Source: Guptibacillus hwajinpoensis
Lineage (GTDB): Bacteria; Bacillota; Bacilli; Bacillales; Guptibacillaceae
NCBI RefSeq assembly: GCF_020524165.1
Contig: NZ_JAIVKU010000001.1
Coordinates: forward strand, 1 to 64,000
Length of the DNA: 64,000 nucleotides
Direction: 5' to 3'
Part shown: positions 59,067 through 64,000 of the stretch, one piece after another
Position numbering within the stretch: the first letter of the stretch is position 1
How the letters are laid out: each line of letters starts with the position of its first letter
Made by a program: the position numbers and the translations under genes
Notes under the pieces: generated by a model
Database searches by the model: none
What the model saw: the letters and a program-made list of their open reading frames with translations, nothing else
Told to the model about the DNA's origin: nothing

Positions 59067-60515
59067 TTAATACGTCGTCACCTGGAATAATTTCTGAAGA
59101 ATGTACATGACATATTTATAAGAGGAGAGGGAGTTTTGATATTTCTCATAATCCGCTGTGTATGTTCCATCTTCATTCGTCCATATTCTATTAAAATAAC
59201 GATCAACGTTTTGGATGACTTCCTGGTCATTTGAAGCTTGTAGTTGAATGTTTGTTTCCATGTTGTAATCATCCATGTTACGAGAGGTATAGTTACCTGA
59301 TCCACCAACAATCGTGCTTTTTTCTTTCCCTTTTATATAGAGAAGTTTGGTATGGAACTGCTCTTTGTTTGTATCATACCAGCGGATCGTCAGGTGTTTC
59401 TTTCCCTGTTTCGTAAGTTCGGCTGTTATAGGTAAATTAGGTAATCCCATTTTTTGTTGACCGAATGCATTTTGATTAGGGTCAAGAACCAACCTTACGT
59501 CGACTTTTCGTTCTGTTGCGTCAACGATGGCATCAATAATGTCTCGATCGGCAAGGTAGAACATGCCGATATAGATGAGATCACCTTCTTTGGCGTCATC
59601 AATCGCAGTTACAACGCTATCTTGAATTTTACTTTCCGTTACGATTTGTGCCTTTATCTCTTTAGTAGCATCTGCATCAGAGATCGGTTTATCCGGGAAT
59701 TTTGATATATCTCCTCCGGAAAAGCCTGCGACAGCTTTCTCCGACTTAACAAGATCATTAATAATAGAGCCTTTCACCTTGAACGCAATATTGGAGTGAA
59801 ACCCACTTGCATCGTGCGGGTTGGCAGACATGATAATTCCAGCATCTTCTGTTGTAACGGTTTTTCGATGATTTGCCTTTACATTTAACAGTTCAAGGTA
59901 AGAGCGAGCCGTCACTTTTGGTGCAGAAGGAGCCATTGGATTTGGAAGCCACCCTTTGCCCTCCTGACCAAACCAGGAAAACGCCATTCTCCAGAGGCCT
60001 GAATAAAACAAACTAGGATCGCGAAGTCGTTCTAAATCCGTAAAAATGACTTCCGCCCCCATGTCTTCAATTTTCTTGATTTGTTTTGCTTCATGTGAGC
60101 CGTATGTTGTATTTACTTCATCACTTATTAAGATGACGTTGAGTTCGGGTTTCTTTTTCATAGTCTCAATTACAGCTTTCGACAATTCCTCACTGATTTT
60201 TGGATAATCACGCTTGCCATCTGTATATCCATTAAATAAAAAGAGGTCTAAAATGAGAAAATCATCCGCTTCTTTAATCGTTTTGTTCACTTCATCAAAG
60301 ATCTGATGATCGTACACTTCTTTCCTATTTTTATCGTACGTTAAATCATAAAGAAATTCGACTTCATCACTACTTAATTCATGAACATCACTTGCATAAG
60401 AGACTCCTTCCGGTAAAGGTTTAAAACGATGATAGGTAATAATGGAGACATAAATGAGAATAAGAATACTAAATAAGATCCAACGTTTCCTTCTATACCA
60501 TGGCCGCTTTTTCAT
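59067..60515 (-). CDS. Phospholipase D-like membrane protein
   Basis: This 482-aa protein has one N-terminal membrane helix (WILFSILILIYVSIITYH) and two PLD halves. Motif 1 is NHRKTVTTED with SANPHDASG downstream; motif 2 is FHTKLLYIKG with GSGNYTSRN. In both, the usual Asp after HxKx4 is replaced by Glu or Lys (an Asp follows one position later in motif 1). Cardiolipin-synthase-like or nuclease activity cannot be separated by sequence. Minus strand, head-on to replication. Confidence 0.8.
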   Translation of the reverse strand: MKKRPWYRRKRWILFSILILIYVSIITYHRFKPLPEGVSYASDVHELSSDEVEFLYDLTYDKNRKEVYDHQIFDEVNKTIKEADDFLILDLFLFNGYTDGKRDYPKISEELSKAVIETMKKKPELNVILISDEVNTTYGSHEAKQIKKIEDMGAEVIFTDLERLRDPSLFYSGLWRMAFSWFGQEGKGWLPNPMAPSAPKVTARSYLELLNVKANHRKTVTTEDAGIIMSANPHDASGFHSNIAFKVKGSIINDLVKSEKAVAGFSGGDISKFPDKPISDADATKEIKAQIVTESKIQDSVVTAIDDAKEGDLIYIGMFYLADRDIIDAIVDATERKVDVRLVLDPNQNAFGQQKMGLPNLPITAELTKQGKKHLTIRWYDTNKEQFHTKLLYIKGKEKSTIVGGSGNYTSRNMDDYNMETNIQLQASNDQEVIQNVDRYFNRIWTNEDGTYTADYEKYQNSLSSYKYVMYILQKLFQVTTY

Positions 60516-60679
60516 AGGACGTGCTCCTTAACTTCTATTTTCTTTTCTATACCCTATACCGTACAAATTTATCCCGATTCTGAATGTGTTTTTTGGCGTC
60601 TTGAATGGTTGTTTGAATGAGGGGCTTAGGATTATACTGATGGATAACCGACTGGAAGACAGAAAGAAGGTTTTGCATA

Positions 60680-62173
60680 ATGACTGTGGAACAACATACT
60701 TATCATTTTGACGCTTACCCAATGTTTGCCTTTGTACCAATGGGAAAGAAAAACAAACGAATTCGATCAGTTGGACAAAAAGTACAAAAAGGGTTGCTTC
60801 ATCGCCTTCACGAACATGTTAAACGAAAAGTCGACACTTTAACGAAGGAAGAACGTATGAAATTACAGGCATTTCTTGAGCATGACACGGAGGCTGTATT
60901 ACCTATTCCCTTAAATAAAGAAGATGAATTATACCCCCACTTTCTAAGACCAGAGCAATTAATTTGGCAATCTTTTTCGCCGATGCATGGTATCCCGATT
61001 CGTGCGTCAGCCACTTATAGCGAATCTTATTTAACTCTATCAACGGATGACCTGGATCATCATCTCGACCTAGTGTTTCGCGATTATCTTTTTTGTGCGA
61101 GTTTAGCTCAAAGAGAGAGGCACGAGTGGGAGAATCGAATTGTTAAAGGTTTTCAACGCCATCCTTTTATTCAATTAGCAAAAGAGAAGAAAGAAGTCGT
61201 TCAAGCAGTAGAAAAAATGAATCATTCTCCATTGATTTCGCTGTTAAATTCTCCTGAAGATCTTTCTTTTTGGCGACACCGTGTAGAGATTGTGATGAGG
61301 CCGTATCGCGCAATTCCAAATGCGTGGTTATGGGGAAGCGGCTGCACACATGAAAAAGAAATGGTTTTTCACTCGTCTACCTGGGAGATTGAATATTTTT
61401 GTGAATCGTGCGGATTTGCCGTTTACTATGATATCACCAAAGACCAGGTGCGCCTGAAAGAAGAAGTCGATTTGGCTCGCGCCCAGAAACGTATCGCGAC
61501 CATTGAACGTCAATTTAATGAAATGGTAGAGAAAACCCCACGATTAGTTGAGAAAATTGATGATGTAGCGAATGCGATGTTGTCCTTTAAACCGTTTGAT
61601 GGACTTTATAATGAGGTGGCGAACCTCAAAAGCAGATTAGAAGCAGAAGAAGCACCGCCGTCAGTAACTTTGTATGAGCAGCTTAGAAAGGTGCGCCTTC
61701 CTGAAGAGAGAGAGGGTTCACCGCTGCTTTGGTTTTCAACCGTTTCGACCGATACCATTGAACCGTTTAAACCGAGAACGATTTTACCTCTTTTGAATGA
61801 AGCTGAGCTAACGCGTGTAAGAACCTATTTAGACAAACTTCTATCGTTAAGTACGCGTCGTCCTGGGGATGGGGATCAGTATGTAACGATAAAGGGGAAC
61901 GTGCTTACCTATGGGGAAATGAAGGGAGTACTTCAATTCATCTCTTTAAACGAACATACACCGTTGCACGTGATAACAAAAGTATTAACGGGACAAGCCA
62001 CAAACGCAATACGAACCCAAGGATTGCATGAAGATGAAAACTTCGGTTTATTGAATTCTTGGGAAGAAAAACACGTGGTGAAAGCAATTAAGTTGATGGA
62101 GAAGGACGGCTTTCTCGATAAGCTTTTAAAAGGCTTTATGTTGACGGAGAAGGCGAATTCTCTAGTAGATTGA
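60680..62173 (+). CDS. RQC-domain DNA-binding protein with a zinc-ribbon-like module
   Basis: The C-terminal ~90 residues read TYGEMKGVLQFISLNEHTPLHVITKVLTGQ, then NAIRTQGLHEDENFGLLNSWEEKHVVKAIKLMEKDGFL, the winged-helix pattern of the RecQ C-terminal (RQC) domain, corresponding to the family called RQC-minor. The N-terminal 390 residues show no helicase. A C222-H224 ... C241-x-x-C244 set suggests a zinc site, and a coiled-coil lies at about 265-330. Its role is unknown; nucleic-acid binding is likely. Confidence 0.75.
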   Translation: MTVEQHTYHFDAYPMFAFVPMGKKNKRIRSVGQKVQKGLLHRLHEHVKRKVDTLTKEERMKLQAFLEHDTEAVLPIPLNKEDELYPHFLRPEQLIWQSFSPMHGIPIRASATYSESYLTLSTDDLDHHLDLVFRDYLFCASLAQRERHEWENRIVKGFQRHPFIQLAKEKKEVVQAVEKMNHSPLISLLNSPEDLSFWRHRVEIVMRPYRAIPNAWLWGSGCTHEKEMVFHSSTWEIEYFCESCGFAVYYDITKDQVRLKEEVDLARAQKRIATIERQFNEMVEKTPRLVEKIDDVANAMLSFKPFDGLYNEVANLKSRLEAEEAPPSVTLYEQLRKVRLPEEREGSPLLWFSTVSTDTIEPFKPRTILPLLNEAELTRVRTYLDKLLSLSTRRPGDGDQYVTIKGNVLTYGEMKGVLQFISLNEHTPLHVITKVLTGQATNAIRTQGLHEDENFGLLNSWEEKHVVKAIKLMEKDGFLDKLLKGFMLTEKANSLVD

Positions 62174-62187
62174 GAGATGAACGTTAG

Positions 62188-62217
62188 GCGATGCGGTAGT
62201 AGGCATCGTCTTTTTTG
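62188..62217 (+). terminator. Terminator after RQC-like gene
   Basis: GCGATGC and GCATCGT arms with loop GGTAGTAG, followed by six Ts. Confidence 0.75.
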
Positions 62218-62303
62218 TTATGGGTATATTTTCCTCTAATAGTGAAACCTTTTTTTGTAAGTTTCGTAGAAAGAAGTAGAAGTTTACAGACGGAGGAGAT
62301 TTT

Positions 62304-63098
62304 ATGAACCACGGACCAGGTAAGGTGCTTTCTCTAAAAGGATTAACAAAATGGTATGGCGAGAAGCTCGTCCTCGATCATATTGATCTTGACGTCTATG
62401 AAGGTCAAATCATTGGATACATAGGGCCAAACGGAGCAGGAAAAAGCACGACAGTTAAGATCATGCTTGGATTAGATACGTCTTATACAGGTAAGGTAGA
62501 AATTTTTGGTCAGGACATTAAGGAAAGCGGCGTTGCATACAAGAAAAGAATTGGTTACGTACCAGAAGCTGCGGATCTTTATGATAATTTAACGGCAAGA
62601 GAATATTTAACGTTCACAGGAGAGCTTTATGGTTTATCGGCGGATACGGCAGACGATAAGGCACGATTACTGATGAACGTGTTTGAACTTGAAGACGTTT
62701 ATGATTCGCGTATCTCTTCCTACTCCAAAGGAATGAAGCAAAAAGTTTTATTAATTTCAAGCCTTCTTCATGATCCTGACATTCTCTTTCTAGACGAACC
62801 AATTAATGGGCTTGATGCGAACAGTGTTATGGTGTTTAAGGAAATTCTTGCACAGCTGGCCGCACAGGGAAAAACCATCTTTTATTCTTCTCATATTATG
62901 GAGGTGGTTCAGAAGATAAGCAGTCGCATACTTCTGTTGAATGATGGGAAAATCGTTGCCGATGGGAGCTTTGAACAGCTGAGTCAAAAGAATAAAGAAG
63001 GTTCTTTAGAAGAAATTTTCAATCAACTCACAGGTTTTAATGAGCATCAAAACCTGGCAGAGGATTTCGTGCGGATCGTACAGCGTGATAATAGATGA
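62304..63098 (+). CDS. ABC transporter ATP-binding protein
   Basis: This 264-aa ATPase has Walker A YIGPNGAGKSTTVK, signature SSYSKGMKQKVLLI, Walker B DILFLDEP and the H-loop YSSHIMEV. It belongs to the export-type (YxlF/CcmA-like) family. Its end overlaps the next gene, a permease, by 4 nt, so they form one transporter; the substrate is unknown. Confidence 0.93.
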   Translation: MNHGPGKVLSLKGLTKWYGEKLVLDHIDLDVYEGQIIGYIGPNGAGKSTTVKIMLGLDTSYTGKVEIFGQDIKESGVAYKKRIGYVPEAADLYDNLTAREYLTFTGELYGLSADTADDKARLLMNVFELEDVYDSRISSYSKGMKQKVLLISSLLHDPDILFLDEPINGLDANSVMVFKEILAQLAAQGKTIFYSSHIMEVVQKISSRILLLNDGKIVADGSFEQLSQKNKEGSLEEIFNQLTGFNEHQNLAEDFVRIVQRDNR

Positions 63099-64000
63099 AG
63101 AATTTTAATACGTTAAAAGTACTAGATCTGTTTCGGATCATGTTTGAGCGATTTGAGATTGATTATTGGACAATGAGGCGAATTATTCAGATTAAGCTTA
63201 CGATGGATAGTAGGCGACCAACAACAATTATGAGTCAGAATATGGGCGGGGAGAAAAAGAAAGATACAAATCAGTTTCTTAAATCACTCTGGTTCTATGC
63301 GCTCATTGGGCTAACATTAATTCCAATTTTGTTTATAGGCGACAATTTTATGTTCCAAATGAGCTTGATTTTCGGAGTGGTCATGTTTTTAATTATGACC
63401 GCGATGATCTCCGACTTCTCATCTGTGCTGTTGGATGTACGTGATCAGACGGTCATAGGGACAAGACCAGTTGATCATCGGACGATAAGTGCAGCACGCA
63501 CCATTCACGTTTTGATCTATTTATTGTTTTTAACAGCCGCAATTGTATGTGTGCCTTTCATCGTTGGAACCGTGCAATATGGAATCGTTTTTGGATTGCT
63601 ATTTTGTGTGACTGTTTTGTTTAGCGATTTGTTCATTGTAGCCATCACAGCGTTACTTTATTATGTGATTTTGAAATTCTTTGGTGGGGAACGTTTGCGG
63701 GATATCATTAACTACGTGCAAATAGGGCTTTCTTTTACGATTGTCGTAGGTTATCAAGTACTTGCTCGAGCTTTTGAGTTTCAGGGTATACAGGCGAGCT
63801 TTGAGCCAGCATGGTGGAACATGTTTTTGCCACCAGTCTGGTTTGGTGCGCCATTTGCTGTTGCACTAAATGGTGCTAACGGATGGTATTACGAAGTGTT
63901 TATAGCGCTAGCCATCCTCATACCAGTGATTGCTTTATGGATTTACTTATCACTATTACCAACATTTGAAAGAAATCTACTGAAATTAATGGATCAGACA
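63095..64000 (+). CDS. ABC transporter permease (partial, runs off window)
   Basis: The ATG at 63095 overlaps the ATPase stop (ATGA). The 302 codons inside the window encode a membrane protein starting MKNFNTLKVLDLFRIMFERFE with several hydrophobic segments, among them LWFYALIGLTLIPILFIG and HVLIYLLFLTAAIVC. It remains open at base 64000. It is the partner of the preceding ATPase. Confidence 0.85.
   Translation, partial: MKNFNTLKVLDLFRIMFERFEIDYWTMRRIIQIKLTMDSRRPTTIMSQNMGGEKKKDTNQFLKSLWFYALIGLTLIPILFIGDNFMFQMSLIFGVVMFLIMTAMISDFSSVLLDVRDQTVIGTRPVDHRTISAARTIHVLIYLLFLTAAIVCVPFIVGTVQYGIVFGLLFCVTVLFSDLFIVAITALLYYVILKFFGGERLRDIINYVQIGLSFTIVVGYQVLARAFEFQGIQASFEPAWWNMFLPPVWFGAPFAVALNGANGWYYEVFIALAILIPVIALWIYLSLLPTFERNLLKLMDQT

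Overview
The window is the replication-origin neighbourhood of a low-to-medium GC Bacillaceae chromosome, read in the opposite sense to the usual map. Gene order (gyrA-gyrB-remB-recF-yaaA-dnaN-dnaA, then rpmH-rnpA-yidD-spoIIIJ-jag-mnmE-mnmG-rsmG-noc-soj-spo0J), the sporulation genes (spoIIIJ, yyaC), Noc, RemB and WalRKHIJ all point to an endospore-forming Bacillus relative. The TTG starts, the M23 peptidase in front of walR and the ~120-bp intergenic repeat fit the marine/alkaliphilic side of the family, but I cannot name the genus with confidence.

Layout. 1-92: 5' end of a 16S rRNA gene with its promoter and boxA. 395-9594 (minus): gyrase, recombination, sliding clamp and initiator genes. 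8046-8241 and 9595-10200: the two halves of a bipartite oriC, with DnaA boxes and a putative unwinding element. 10307-19553 (plus): ribosomal protein L34, RNase P protein, membrane insertases, tRNA modification enzymes and the Noc/Soj/Spo0J system, with a parS site in spo0J and a Noc-type site in soj. 19608-27450: cysteine desulfurase-like enzyme, membrane proteins, yyaC, ychF, rpsF-ssb-rpsR and a degenerate HPr-like protein. 27640-34826: repeat element, yybS-gdpP-rplI-dnaC, purA under a PurR-type operator, and a PilZ protein. 34945-35552: tRNA-Lys, initiator tRNA-Met, tRNA-Asp, tRNA-Phe. 35832-45162: an M23/G5 peptidase, walRKHIJ-htrA, a CxxH/CxxC protein and rlmH, with a second good parS inside walK and a DnaA-box cluster before rlmH.

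45415-64000 is accessory: YiaA/B-like protein, dus, mqo, a broken DUF4190-type gene, an actin-like partition cassette, the N-acetylglucosamine regulon (nagP, nagA-nagB-nagR-SIS) with two facing NagR boxes, a DUF4097 protein, small proteins, a PLD-like protein, an RQC-like DNA-binding protein and the start of an ABC transporter.

The most unusual item is 49544-51612: an array of GTAAAC/GTATAC/GTACAC hexamers spaced about 8 and 12 bp, a promoter, a ParM/StbA-family actin-like ATPase and a ribbon-helix-helix ParR-like protein with an acidic tail. It looks like a complete type II (ParMRC) segregation cassette on the chromosome, about 40 kb from oriC, with no plasmid replication or integration gene beside it. 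Together with Soj/Spo0J/parS and Noc, this chromosome would carry two mechanistically different DNA-segregation systems close to its origin.
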